NCBI GenBank assembly: GCA_007130865.1
Contig: SLRR01000266.1
Location: 1 to 59,625 of the forward strand
Direction: 5' to 3'
DNA from: Spirochaeta sp.
GTDB taxonomy: Bacteria > Spirochaetota > Spirochaetia > DSM-27196 > Alkalispirochaetaceae
DNA length: 59,625 bases
Shown: positions 33,383 through 42,163 of the stretch, piece after piece
How the letters are laid out: every line of letters starts with the position of its first letter
Position numbering within the stretch: the stretch's first letter is position 1
Notes under the pieces: model-generated
The model's input: only the letters and a program-made list of their open reading frames with translations
What the model was told of the DNA's origin: nothing
Databases searched by the model: none
Made by a program: the position numbers and the translations under genes

Positions 33383-36300
33383 GTTTCCTCCGGCAGCGGC
33401 GACGTTGTCAGGACCTCCGCCATCTCCTCCAATCCGTCGAGAATTGTCTCCACACCCCGGACAGAACCGCGTCGGAGCACAGTGCGTTCCGATGACTCCG
33501 ACAACGCAGCGTTGCGAGCCTGGCCGCCGGTGTACACGATCCGGTAGTTCATTTCCCGGTCTTCCATCTGAATCTCCAGGTGGAGCGGAGCGTCCGGAAC
33601 GATCCGGAATCCGAGACGTTGAAGACCACGACGCACCGTGCGCTCCCGCACCGTCGTGCTATCGCCGGACTCCAGATGTAACGCCACGGGTATACGCAGT
33701 CCGTGCACGAGAAAGGAGCCGGGAGCGTAGACGTATACCTCCGCCGCCGCGGACAACCCGGAGGCACTCCGGTGTCCCTCCAGCCGGTACAGCTCTCGCA
33801 GCGCCTCCGTACGATCGGTCCTGCGCCAGGGTGACCGGAACGCCGCCGCCAGGTCTCGGATCGCCCCGGCGTCACGCTCGTGGACGGCGCGTACAAGCTC
33901 GTAATCGTACCGCGCCTCGGGGTTGAACCGAGTTTCCAGTTCCTCCGCGCGTGTGGCGTACCGCCGGGCAAGTAGCGGCAGGTGTTCCGAAGCCACCATT
34001 CGCTGCCGGACCGCCGGTAACACTCTTCCCTGCCGTTCGAACGACCGGGCCACCTTGAGACTCTGTCGCCGAGCCATCCCGCGGTAATACCACGCCCGGA
34101 GGTGGTTGAAGAGGCCCCGGATACCGATCCGGACTCGTTCCGCCGGCGTGCCCGGCCGGAAAAGGAGGTCACGGCGAGCGGCGGCAGTCCAGCCCTCCGC
34201 AAGTACCGCGTACACCCGCAGCTGGTAGCGATCAGGATCGGTACCGTAACTGTACATCCAGTTGGTGTTTGCCCGCGCCAGAATCCGCTCCATTCGCCGG
34301 ATCGTCCGATCCGGGTATCCTGTGACCGCGTACAGCGACGCCAGGCTTAATCCCGGCAGGGGCGTGTCGCGGTCGAGCACGTCCGCTCGCCGGTAATCCG
34401 CGACAGTGGCATCCAGATTCATGCGCCGGTGGTTCAATTCCGCTCTGATCATGTACCCGCTGGATCGTTCCGTCGCCTCCAGGGACGCTTCCGCGGTGTC
34501 CAGCGCCTGGTCCCAGCGGTAGAAATTGGCGTGAAGGATACTGAGGTTATAGTACGCTACAGCCTGAAAAAAGCGGTCGTCCTCGTTCCGTGCCCGGGTA
34601 ATCGCCTCGTTGTACGCGTCCAGCGATGCGGAATAGTCGTAGAGAGCAGCCTGCACCGTAGCGAGTGTCATGAGTAGATCCCGTTCGCGCCCGACTCGCT
34701 CGATCGTATCCTCCAGAAGTTCCCGGGCGTCCTGGAGTCGGTGTCTCTTGAAGTAGAGCCACGCCAGGTCGCCCACCACGTAGGTGTCATCCGGCCAGGA
34801 CGCAAGGAGCGTCTCGAGCTGCGCACTGGCTTCCTCGTCCCGGTTCAGTCTCGCCAGCGACCGCGACAGAAGGTACCGGGTGGAATACTCGCCGGCTCCC
34901 TTCTCGAGCGCGTCCCGGTATGCGTGCAACGCGAGCTCAAACAACTCCTGACTGTAGTACAGATCCCCCTCGATCAGCGGAAACCGGCTTTCCCCGGGGT
35001 GCGCCCGGCGGGCGTTCTCGATCCGTCGCAACGCTTCCTCAAAATTTTCCGCGTCCACCGCACGACGGATCTCCCGTTCCAGGATTTCCGGATCTTCCCG
35101 GGGTGTGGGGATAACCTGGGCCATGACCCAGGGCGTCGCGGTAGTAACAAAAAACAGAACCACCGGAAGCAGTAACGAGGCGAGAACACCGGTCCTGCCG
35201 GGTACCCGCCGCGGGGGCAGTACGGCTCGAGACGCAAGAAGGATCGCCGCGACGTAGCGTCGGGACCGGCGAAGTTCGCCGACCCGGTGCCGGCGTACCT
35301 CCCGGCATTCCCGCTCCAGAGCGGCCAGGTGGGATACGGAGAAATCCGGCCCGAGCCGCGCCCGGACCGCGAGGCTCCCGGCGCGGTGGAGCGGTTCCGG
35401 CGTTACCGCCAGCGGTGTGGACTGAGGTATGGACAGACCGGAGAATACCAGGGAGCGCCGCGTCGTTTCAAAGAGCAGCAGCGCCGCCCGGGAGGGATCA
35501 CGACTCCTCAACCGTCGCCACCGCTCGTACCGCAGAAGGATAATCGCGGTAAACAGGACCAGGACGAGTAGGTACCACCGGTCCAGCACCACCCGACGAA
35601 CCGTCTGTAGGAACGGTGCGGAACGGTCCTCGACCGTCTCGACTCCGGGTTGATCCTCCGCCGCCTCGGGCATGGCGAGGATCTCCTCCACCAACGCCGC
35701 AAGCCGGTCCCGGTCGATCTCGTAATCAACGGAGAACGTCTCTCCCGGCGCGATCGTCTGAGAAGTGGGATCGAACTCCACCCATCCAACACCGGGAAAG
35801 TACACCTCCACCCAGGCGTGGGCCATATCTCCCCGGATCGGGTGAAACCCCAGCATACCTGCGTCGGGCACCACGAAGAATCCCGCCGCAACCCGGGACG
35901 GTATCCCCAGCGATCGTGCCATCAGCGCCAGGGAAAACGCGAAGTACGAGCAGTAACCTTTGCGACTTTCAAACAGAAAATGCGAGAGCTGATCCCCGTC
36001 GGGAGCGTCTCCCGGGACGAGGCTGTAGAAGTACTCCTCGCGGAGGTGTTCGTCCAGGGCGCGGACCGTATCGTAGTACCCGGTAATCCCTCTGGTGATA
36101 TCCCGGGCAAGCGCTGCTACACGTTCGGGAACGGGCGTATCCACGTACGCCTCACGCCAATCCTGCGGCAGGCTGGTCGGCCAGGGGACGTTCCGCAACT
36201 CCTGGTGACCGGCTGCCGGTCGGCGGGAAGCTACGGCGTAGGCGCTGTTGAAGGATGATCGCGGCGGCTGCGGTCGGAGACGCACCTCCTCCGGTTCCAC

Positions 36301-37389
36301 CACCGACACGAGCGCATCCGGGTCGAAGTTGACGATGTAGTACTCCTGCTTGACCGAGAACCCCGGTTGCACGGACCGCGCCGGATCGGGACGCGGAACC
36401 TCCTCCGCGGCACTCGCCGGGGGAATACCGGACCGCATCGCCTCCCGAGCGGAAAGCGGCGGTACCGGCGAGGGCTCCCTCTGGGGGTCAAGTCGATAGA
36501 AACCCCGGCGCGGCGAGTATCCGCTGAGGACGTACCGCCGCAGGAGGCGGTCCTCCGGAGGCTGGTCTTCCCGGTATATCAGAACCAGGTCGCGGCTGAG
36601 CTGTATCTCGCTCTCCAGGGAGATCACATCGGCAAAGTCAAAACGGAAGAGTGTCGGCCGCAACAACCCCCCTCCGGCGGCGACCGCCTGATCCTGCCAT
36701 CCCCGGTACACCCCGAATATCAGCAGCATCACCAGGGCAAGCATTCCCGCGTTCCGGGCAAACGCGACACCCCGGGTACCGGGACGATCTCTTACAGCTG
36801 TCAGAAACCACACCGACCCGGAAGAACCGCGGGCACGGGGACGGTGAACGTCACCGGGAGGAACAACAAGCTGGTGAATACCCACAAGGATCACCAGAAG
36901 CAGACTCAAAGATGCGTATTGCCAGGGATGACCCAGAAGATCCGTCCGGAACCCCGCTTCCGTCCACAACAGCCCCAGCACGCTCGCCGCTACCAGAACG
37001 GGAAAGAAGACCCGACCGCTCCGGTGGCGCCAGACCCACCACTCCCAGGCAAAGATCAGGGGGACCACCAGGATCATAGGTATCATTGCATACGCAACTA
37101 TCGGAAGGTGAGCTTCGAGAGCGCTGCCCTGGGGCGGCAGAATAACCCGACCCAGCAAGGCCACTGCGCCCAGGGTAAGGATCGAGAGAACCAGGACCGT
37201 CAGGAACGCGTTCCGCCGTCCCCGGCGGGTCGTAATCGCCACAAGCCAGCCCAGTCCGTAGAGCGTAAAGATCGGACCCGGCGGAACCAGAGGCGCCAGG
37301 TGAAGCAGCGCCACGGAAAGCAGCAGTACGATAGCCGTCTGGCGGCTACCGGTTGAGATAAAGCGGCGCCAGTCGACGTGACGTGTCAC
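33373..37389 (-). CDS. TgpA-like transglutaminase fused to TPR domain
   Basis: A 1338-aa membrane protein. The first 250 residues hold about six membrane helices, followed by an extracytoplasmic region with a transglutaminase domain: Cys in RKGYCSYFAF near 480, His in MAHAWVEVYF near 523 and Asp in VEFDPTS near 537. A helix near 600-620 crosses the membrane. This much equals a usual TgpA/DUF3488 protein. Unusually, a further hydrophobic segment near 730-750 leads to about 600 extra residues with TPR units (FALHAYRDALEKGAGEYSTRYLLS and similar) and a beta-rich end. The GTG at 37389 has GGAGG eight bases upstream and overlaps the DUF58 end by 44 bases. With MoxR and DUF58 it should form an envelope-related system of unknown substrate. 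Confidence 0.85.
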   Translation of the reverse strand: MTRHVDWRRFISTGSRQTAIVLLLSVALLHLAPLVPPGPIFTLYGLGWLVAITTRRGRRNAFLTVLVLSILTLGAVALLGRVILPPQGSALEAHLPIVAYAMIPMILVVPLIFAWEWWVWRHRSGRVFFPVLVAASVLGLLWTEAGFRTDLLGHPWQYASLSLLLVILVGIHQLVVPPGDVHRPRARGSSGSVWFLTAVRDRPGTRGVAFARNAGMLALVMLLIFGVYRGWQDQAVAAGGGLLRPTLFRFDFADVISLESEIQLSRDLVLIYREDQPPEDRLLRRYVLSGYSPRRGFYRLDPQREPSPVPPLSAREAMRSGIPPASAAEEVPRPDPARSVQPGFSVKQEYYIVNFDPDALVSVVEPEEVRLRPQPPRSSFNSAYAVASRRPAAGHQELRNVPWPTSLPQDWREAYVDTPVPERVAALARDITRGITGYYDTVRALDEHLREEYFYSLVPGDAPDGDQLSHFLFESRKGYCSYFAFSLALMARSLGIPSRVAAGFFVVPDAGMLGFHPIRGDMAHAWVEVYFPGVGWVEFDPTSQTIAPGETFSVDYEIDRDRLAALVEEILAMPEAAEDQPGVETVEDRSAPFLQTVRRVVLDRWYLLVLVLFTAIILLRYERWRRLRSRDPSRAALLLFETTRRSLVFSGLSIPQSTPLAVTPEPLHRAGSLAVRARLGPDFSVSHLAALERECREVRRHRVGELRRSRRYVAAILLASRAVLPPRRVPGRTGVLASLLLPVVLFFVTTATPWVMAQVIPTPREDPEILEREIRRAVDAENFEEALRRIENARRAHPGESRFPLIEGDLYYSQELFELALHAYRDALEKGAGEYSTRYLLSRSLARLNRDEEASAQLETLLASWPDDTYVVGDLAWLYFKRHRLQDARELLEDTIERVGRERDLLMTLATVQAALYDYSASLDAYNEAITRARNEDDRFFQAVAYYNLSILHANFYRWDQALDTAEASLEATERSSGYMIRAELNHRRMNLDATVADYRRADVLDRDTPLPGLSLASLYAVTGYPDRTIRRMERILARANTNWMYSYGTDPDRYQLRVYAVLAEGWTAAARRDLLFRPGTPAERVRIGIRGLFNHLRAWYYRGMARRQSLKVARSFERQGRVLPAVRQRMVASEHLPLLARRYATRAEELETRFNPEARYDYELVRAVHERDAGAIRDLAAAFRSPWRRTDRTEALRELYRLEGHRSASGLSAAAEVYVYAPGSFLVHGLRIPVALHLESGDSTTVRERTVRRGLQRLGFRIVPDAPLHLEIQMEDREMNYRIVYTGGQARNAALSESSERTVLRRGSVRGVETILDGLEEMAEVLTTSPLPEETYQ

Positions 37390-38454
37390 GTTGCGTACCT
37401 CCCTCCAGGAGCACAATCCAGTCCCCCCTGTGTGCGTTCGGACAGCGCGATGCCCGCCCGGAGGTCACCGTAAGGATGGCGGATCCCCCGTCGGGAACCA
37501 CATCGACCCGGGTCCGAGTGCGTCGGGACGCCTCCCGCAAACCGTCGCGGTGATCGAGCGCCGCCAGAACGGACCGTGCTTCCGCGGGAGCACCGATCGG
37601 AACGGGAGCGCCCGTTCCGTCCACCGCAACCGTCACCCGGTGATCCCGCTCCTCCAGGTATTCCGCCAGGCCCAGGGCGGCCTCGATCACTCGATCTAGA
37701 ACGGTCTCATCCGGTTGAAACCGGTCTACTAATACGGTAACAGCCCTCGAGGGAGGCGGCAATTCCTCAGGGATCCGAAGAAACAGATCGCCTGTGTGGG
37801 CGTACACCTTCCAGTGAATACGACTGATATCGTCGCCGGGAACGTACGGGCGGACATCCACCCGTTCACCCTCCCGTTCCCGGGAGAGCAACGTTTCCCG
37901 CCGGCGGACACCGGCCCCTGGAACGAACACCTCGTACGAAACCGGTTGTACCCGCGGAAGCACACGCAACAGGGAGGTACGGAAAAACGCGGGCGGCAGG
38001 ATCTTTGTCAGACCGAACGGATCCGGAACCACCAGGTGCGCACCGGAAATGCGGTACAGACCACGGTCGGTACCGGCCAGAGCGAATCGGAACTCGCCTC
38101 CGCCGTCCGTACCGGAAGAAAACCGGGCGCTCCAGGCGTTGCCGCGGGATCCCGATTCGAGCCGGGCGATAAACAACGATCCCCGCGGAAGGGCTCCTTC
38201 CGTCACGACCACGACCAGGTCAAGTGGAATATCCCGTGACACCTCGGGCGGATCAAACCGGACTTCCGCATGAACCTCCCGCCGACGGAGAAAGCGCAGA
38301 ACGCTTATACCGGTCCCAAGGAGGAGAAATCCGAGAATGCCCACTCCCAGCAGCAGCGACACCGGTTCCCGCCGGAGAACTCCCGCGGGCAGCGTCACCA
38401 GGAGAGCAAAAAAAAAGCGATGCCGAAGGGCGTAAACCGGAAACGACGGATCAC
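37346..38454 (-). CDS. DUF58 protein, frame interrupted at a T9 run
   Basis: The DUF58 protein that accompanies MoxR. The core motif RPYVPGDDISRIHWKVYAHTGDLFLR is intact and two membrane helices precede it. The natural start is a GTG at 38454 that overlaps the moxR stop as GTGA and reads MIRRFRFTPFGIAFF, the typical DUF58 N terminus. After nine T (38408-38416) this frame stops, while the DUF58 body continues in the -1 frame (FFFALLVTLPAGVL). One extra T would join them into 369 residues. Either the run was under-called in assembly, or slippage on it is needed for expression. The body frame itself has no plausible start there; an ATG at 38524 lies deep in moxR. Confidence 0.75.
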
Positions 38455-39410
38455 GATCTCTCTCCCGGACGGTGCAGCGTCGCCAGAACGCGCTCCCCGA
38501 TCTCCCGTACCACCGGGGTCGCATCGACCTCCATCGAAACCGGTCGCAGACGGTGTACCAGGACCGGGACAAGGAGATCGTTCAGCTCCGCGTCGGTAAC
38601 GTAGTCGCGGTTCCGCAGAAGCGCCAGGGAACGCATCGCGTCGAGCAGGTGCAGCGCGGCGCGGGGACTAGCGCCGTATCGCAGGCGCCGGTCGACCCGG
38701 GTAGCGTGAACGATCGTCCTGATCGCCCGGAGCATATCCTGGTGCACGAACAGCTCCCGTGACCGGGTACGGAGTTCCAGAACGTCCGTACGCGTGAGGA
38801 CCGGCTCCAGGTCGGGAAGAACCCGTCGACCCGGATCCTCCCGGAGTATCGAGAGTTCCGCGTCCTCATCGGGATAACCCAGGGGGAGCCGCATCATGAA
38901 CCGGTCCAGCTGCGCCAGCGGCAACGGGTAGGTGCCTTCCATCGTAACGGGATTCTCTGTTCCGATCACAAAGAAGAGATCATCCAGGTGCCGCGTGATT
39001 CCGCCCACCGTTACCTGCTGTTCGTTCATAACCTCGAGCAACGCCGACTGGACTTTGGGTGTCGCCCGGTTGATCTCGTCCGCCAGGAGGATATGCGTGA
39101 ATACGGGTCCCGGAGAGAATCGAAACCTCCGATGCGCAGGATCGTAAATATCCACACCGGTGATATCGTAGGGTAACAAGTCCGGCGTGAACTGTATCCG
39201 GCGGAACACCAGAGGACCTTCGTCGTCCGTGACCAGACGCGCCAGTGCCCGGGCCAAAGTGGTCTTCCCGGTTCCGGGCAGATCCTCCAGCAGCACATGA
39301 CCTCCCGCGATCAGGGCGGTCGTCACCAGTTCCAGCACCTCTTCCTTACCCCGGATAATCCGGGCTATTGCTGTTTGCAGGGCGTCGGTCTTCACAGGTC
39401 CAGCGTACAC
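38451..39410 (-). CDS. MoxR-type AAA+ ATPase
   Basis: A 319-aa ATPase with Walker A LLEDLPGTGKTTLARALA, Walker B HILLADEINRATPKVQ, sensor 1 FVIGTENPVTMEGTYPLP and the C-terminal helical lid with YGASPRAALHLL. MoxR proteins act as chaperones for partner von Willebrand or DUF58 proteins. Here the next genes are DUF58 and the transglutaminase fusion, the classic trio. The start may be the GTG at 39410 or at 39395 (MKTDALQTAIAR), the latter with TACGCT six bases upstream; neither has a ribosome site. Its stop overlaps the DUF58 start. Confidence 0.92.
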   Translation of the reverse strand: MYAGPVKTDALQTAIARIIRGKEEVLELVTTALIAGGHVLLEDLPGTGKTTLARALARLVTDDEGPLVFRRIQFTPDLLPYDITGVDIYDPAHRRFRFSPGPVFTHILLADEINRATPKVQSALLEVMNEQQVTVGGITRHLDDLFFVIGTENPVTMEGTYPLPLAQLDRFMMRLPLGYPDEDAELSILREDPGRRVLPDLEPVLTRTDVLELRTRSRELFVHQDMLRAIRTIVHATRVDRRLRYGASPRAALHLLDAMRSLALLRNRDYVTDAELNDLLVPVLVHRLRPVSMEVDATPVVREIGERVLATLHRPGERS

Positions 39411-39481
39411 CGGACATAAAAAAACAGGAAGGCGCCGTGAATCATGGAATTGTCACTTGGGAAGTATTATCATTTTAGACT

Positions 39482-40972
39482 GTGTCAGCCGCAAAAGTCG
39501 TGCCGATAGGTAAGTTTCTATCCCGTTATCCCGACGCGATCAACCGGTTGCTTAAGCACAGGGAGAACATTCTCTGTCGCCACCGGGAGCACGGACGTAT
39601 AAAACAGGTTCAGTTTCGCGCGTTGTACCAGAACAACCCCCGGTTCTGGGTGAGTTCCCGGACGTGGGAGTATTTCCTCGACCGGACCGTGGTCGACGAG
39701 TATCTGGAAGAGATTCACCGATGTCAGGAGATGGAAGAGCTCGGTGAGGGCGGGTGCCACGACGATGATCAGGCGGTCGAGCATCATGGAAACGCCGCAA
39801 CCGCACAGTCGGAAGACACGCCTTCTCAAACCGCAACGCCTCCGGATCGGTCCGGCGGGGACGATGCCCACCGACGCAAAAATTTCGGCGGGGAGGCGCG
39901 ACGCTACGCCGTGATGGAACAGCCCGAGCGGGTGGGACTCCTCCACCACGCGACGGCCCGACTGACGGAACTCGCCCTGAAGGAAGACGCCACGCAGGAG
40001 GAGGTGGCGGAAGCGCTCGTGGACGCCACGAAGGACGCCACGCTCGCAAACCGGGCGGCGATAATGCAGGCGCTTCGACAGGGCAATGACCAGGCCAGGG
40101 AATACACCCGGGAAATGGTGATCGCCACCCACAAAATGGTTAAGTCCACGATCCGCCTGGTGGATTCCGCCGTGTATAACGACGACCTGGTTCGGTCGGT
40201 AGTGGAAAAATCAAACGGCACCGTGATTCAGCACATGACACGGGTATTTCTCATGGGCCTGGAGTTTCTGCTCTATTACAACCGGCAGGTAATCACTCGG
40301 GGAATCGCCAACAGGATCCGTGTTTACTTCAAGAAGCGATACAAGGAATTCTACCACCACCTCCTGCCGCATCTGCACGAGGATTACGTGAGCCTGGAAC
40401 ACGTGTTTTACGGGGGCATGCAGGCGCTCTCGGAAGTGGATATCAACAAATTCGCCACCGGCTTTCTGGTGCACGACGTAGGCAAGGCGGACGATATCGA
40501 ATACCACGAGGGAGAAGAGGGATTCAACCGGGAGACCGTGGAACGGCACGTGAAGATCGGCTACAAAGCGGTCATGGATAAGACCATCTATCCCCGGGAA
40601 GCGGGACTGATCACCGGGTACCACCACGAGTACTACGGAGATCCCCACGGGTACGGCTATTTCCGGGAGTTTCTCGCGGCGTACAAGAAGAGCAACCCCG
40701 TGGTGACTCAGGATTACGTGATGTCCTACACTATGGAGCCGGTGATAGACTACGAAGTGCTGGCGTATTTCCCCGCCAAGATGCTCGAGATCGTGGATGT
40801 CTTCGATTCACTCACCGACCCCAACAGAATATACCGCAAACCCCTGGCCCCGGAAGAAGCGCTGGATATGATCCGCATGGAATTTACCGAGAGTCGGCGC
40901 AAGATAGACCCGATCCTGTTTGACCTTTTTCTGGAGTTCTACGGGGAACGCGTCGCCCCGCGCCGGTCTTAA
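39482..40972 (+). CDS. HD-domain phosphohydrolase, degenerate HD-GYP type
   Basis: A 496-aa soluble protein. The N-terminal 80 residues are basic and unrecognised. A low-complexity acidic linker (DDDQAVEHHGNAATAQ) follows, then a helical region and, from about residue 240, an HD-GYP-like domain. The HD pair is in LVHDVGKAD near residue 330. His residues in ERHVKIGYKAV and GYHHEYYGDPHGYGYF follow the family order, but the GYP signature is replaced by GYGY. It should be a metal-dependent phosphodiesterase, perhaps of cyclic di-GMP, or a receptor that no longer cleaves it. The GTG start has no ribosome site; TATTAT lies 11 bases upstream. Confidence 0.78.
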   Translation: MSAAKVVPIGKFLSRYPDAINRLLKHRENILCRHREHGRIKQVQFRALYQNNPRFWVSSRTWEYFLDRTVVDEYLEEIHRCQEMEELGEGGCHDDDQAVEHHGNAATAQSEDTPSQTATPPDRSGGDDAHRRKNFGGEARRYAVMEQPERVGLLHHATARLTELALKEDATQEEVAEALVDATKDATLANRAAIMQALRQGNDQAREYTREMVIATHKMVKSTIRLVDSAVYNDDLVRSVVEKSNGTVIQHMTRVFLMGLEFLLYYNRQVITRGIANRIRVYFKKRYKEFYHHLLPHLHEDYVSLEHVFYGGMQALSEVDINKFATGFLVHDVGKADDIEYHEGEEGFNRETVERHVKIGYKAVMDKTIYPREAGLITGYHHEYYGDPHGYGYFREFLAAYKKSNPVVTQDYVMSYTMEPVIDYEVLAYFPAKMLEIVDVFDSLTDPNRIYRKPLAPEEALDMIRMEFTESRRKIDPILFDLFLEFYGERVAPRRS

Positions 40973-41066
40973 CCGGCACGAGGTGCGCACACGCTCATCG
41001 GAACTGTTGCCGACAGGGGATCGGCGCGGCCGCCGGCCCCGCAAGCCGACGGTGCAGCGGGAACGC

Positions 41067-42140
41067 TCAGTCGCCCAGCACCAGGCTGTCAAAATAGCGG
41101 CGCATGGCGCCGACAAAGTTCTGTTCTACCGCCTGCTGCACGTCCCGGTACGCAAAGGCTTTTGCGGAATCGATCGTTACCGCTGACGCCCGTCCCTGAT
41201 CATCGTAGGAGAGCAGCTCCACGCCATCCGGCCCGCTCATAGCGAGGTTCAGTACCCAGCGCGCGGTCTCAAAGTCATCGCTGAGAGCTACCTCTTCCAC
41301 GCTGACCCGACCGGTCACGCGCAGCACCGGGTTGTCCGAGGAGATCGGAAAACGTTCTCGTCCCAGCGCCTGCCGCACCGTACCACCTACGCGGTCTCCC
41401 TCGTCACCGTCAACCGCCACGGATACGCGCATCCGGGACGCGCCGTCGACGCGTTCCTGCAGGACGTCCTCGTAAACGTAGGGGAGCTGTATGATCTGTC
41501 CCATAGCGGGGGCGATTATGCGCAGCTGGTCCCGTAGCAGCTCGTTTCCGGTAGCTACGATCGCGGCGGCACTCACCCAGGCGTACGCCCTGACCGGGGA
41601 CTCGCTCGTACGAACCTGGTCCAGGAAGTAGCGGACCTGCTCTCCGTTCTTCTCGATCAGATCCACGTACAACCGGCCCGTGGGTATCCGCTCGATATAG
41701 GCGATCGCGTGCACCCGGCCGGACTCATCCACCGCGGCCTCCCCCATCTGTACGTTCAGGAGATTCTGGGCGGAACGGACACTGGTGGTTTGAGCCAGCT
41801 CTACCTCCGTTTCCGAGAGCGTTCCGCTTCCCGTCATGATATCCCGGTACCGTTCCCGGGTAGTCATGTCCACTTCGATTTCCGCTTCAAAGATCTGAGA
41901 GAGTCCCGCCATCGCCTGCTGTTCCGCGGCGCGGCGGGTATCACCGGTCCCCACCGCGGTAAGGTACACCTCGTCCGGATAAACCGCGGAGGGATTGAGG
42001 TACCAATCGGGAAGTTCCTGACCGCGCGCGGTCGGTGCCGGGGCGGGACCGGCGGCACAAGCCGCGATAACCAGCGCGGATACAGCCAGCACCGTCGCGG
42101 TGATCCCTCGTTGTATCGTACGTGTTCTATTCACCTGCAT
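41067..42140 (-). CDS. LPP20-family lipoprotein
   Basis: A 357-aa lipoprotein (signal ATVLAVSALVIAACAAG with the lipobox Cys in IAAC). The part with LPDWYLNPSAVYPDEVYLTAVGTG and the following EAEIEVDMTTR matches LPP20-type lipoproteins. The C-terminal half (beta strands with FVGAMRRYFDSLVLGD) is not recognised. GGAGG lies seven bases before the ATG. It is the last gene of a three-lipoprotein operon. Its role is probably in outer-envelope assembly (inference from neighbours). Confidence 0.82.
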   Translation of the reverse strand: MQVNRTRTIQRGITATVLAVSALVIAACAAGPAPAPTARGQELPDWYLNPSAVYPDEVYLTAVGTGDTRRAAEQQAMAGLSQIFEAEIEVDMTTRERYRDIMTGSGTLSETEVELAQTTSVRSAQNLLNVQMGEAAVDESGRVHAIAYIERIPTGRLYVDLIEKNGEQVRYFLDQVRTSESPVRAYAWVSAAAIVATGNELLRDQLRIIAPAMGQIIQLPYVYEDVLQERVDGASRMRVSVAVDGDEGDRVGGTVRQALGRERFPISSDNPVLRVTGRVSVEEVALSDDFETARWVLNLAMSGPDGVELLSYDDQGRASAVTIDSAKAFAYRDVQQAVEQNFVGAMRRYFDSLVLGD

Positions 42141-42163
42141 CCTTCTTCCTCCAGTTTCCTGCC

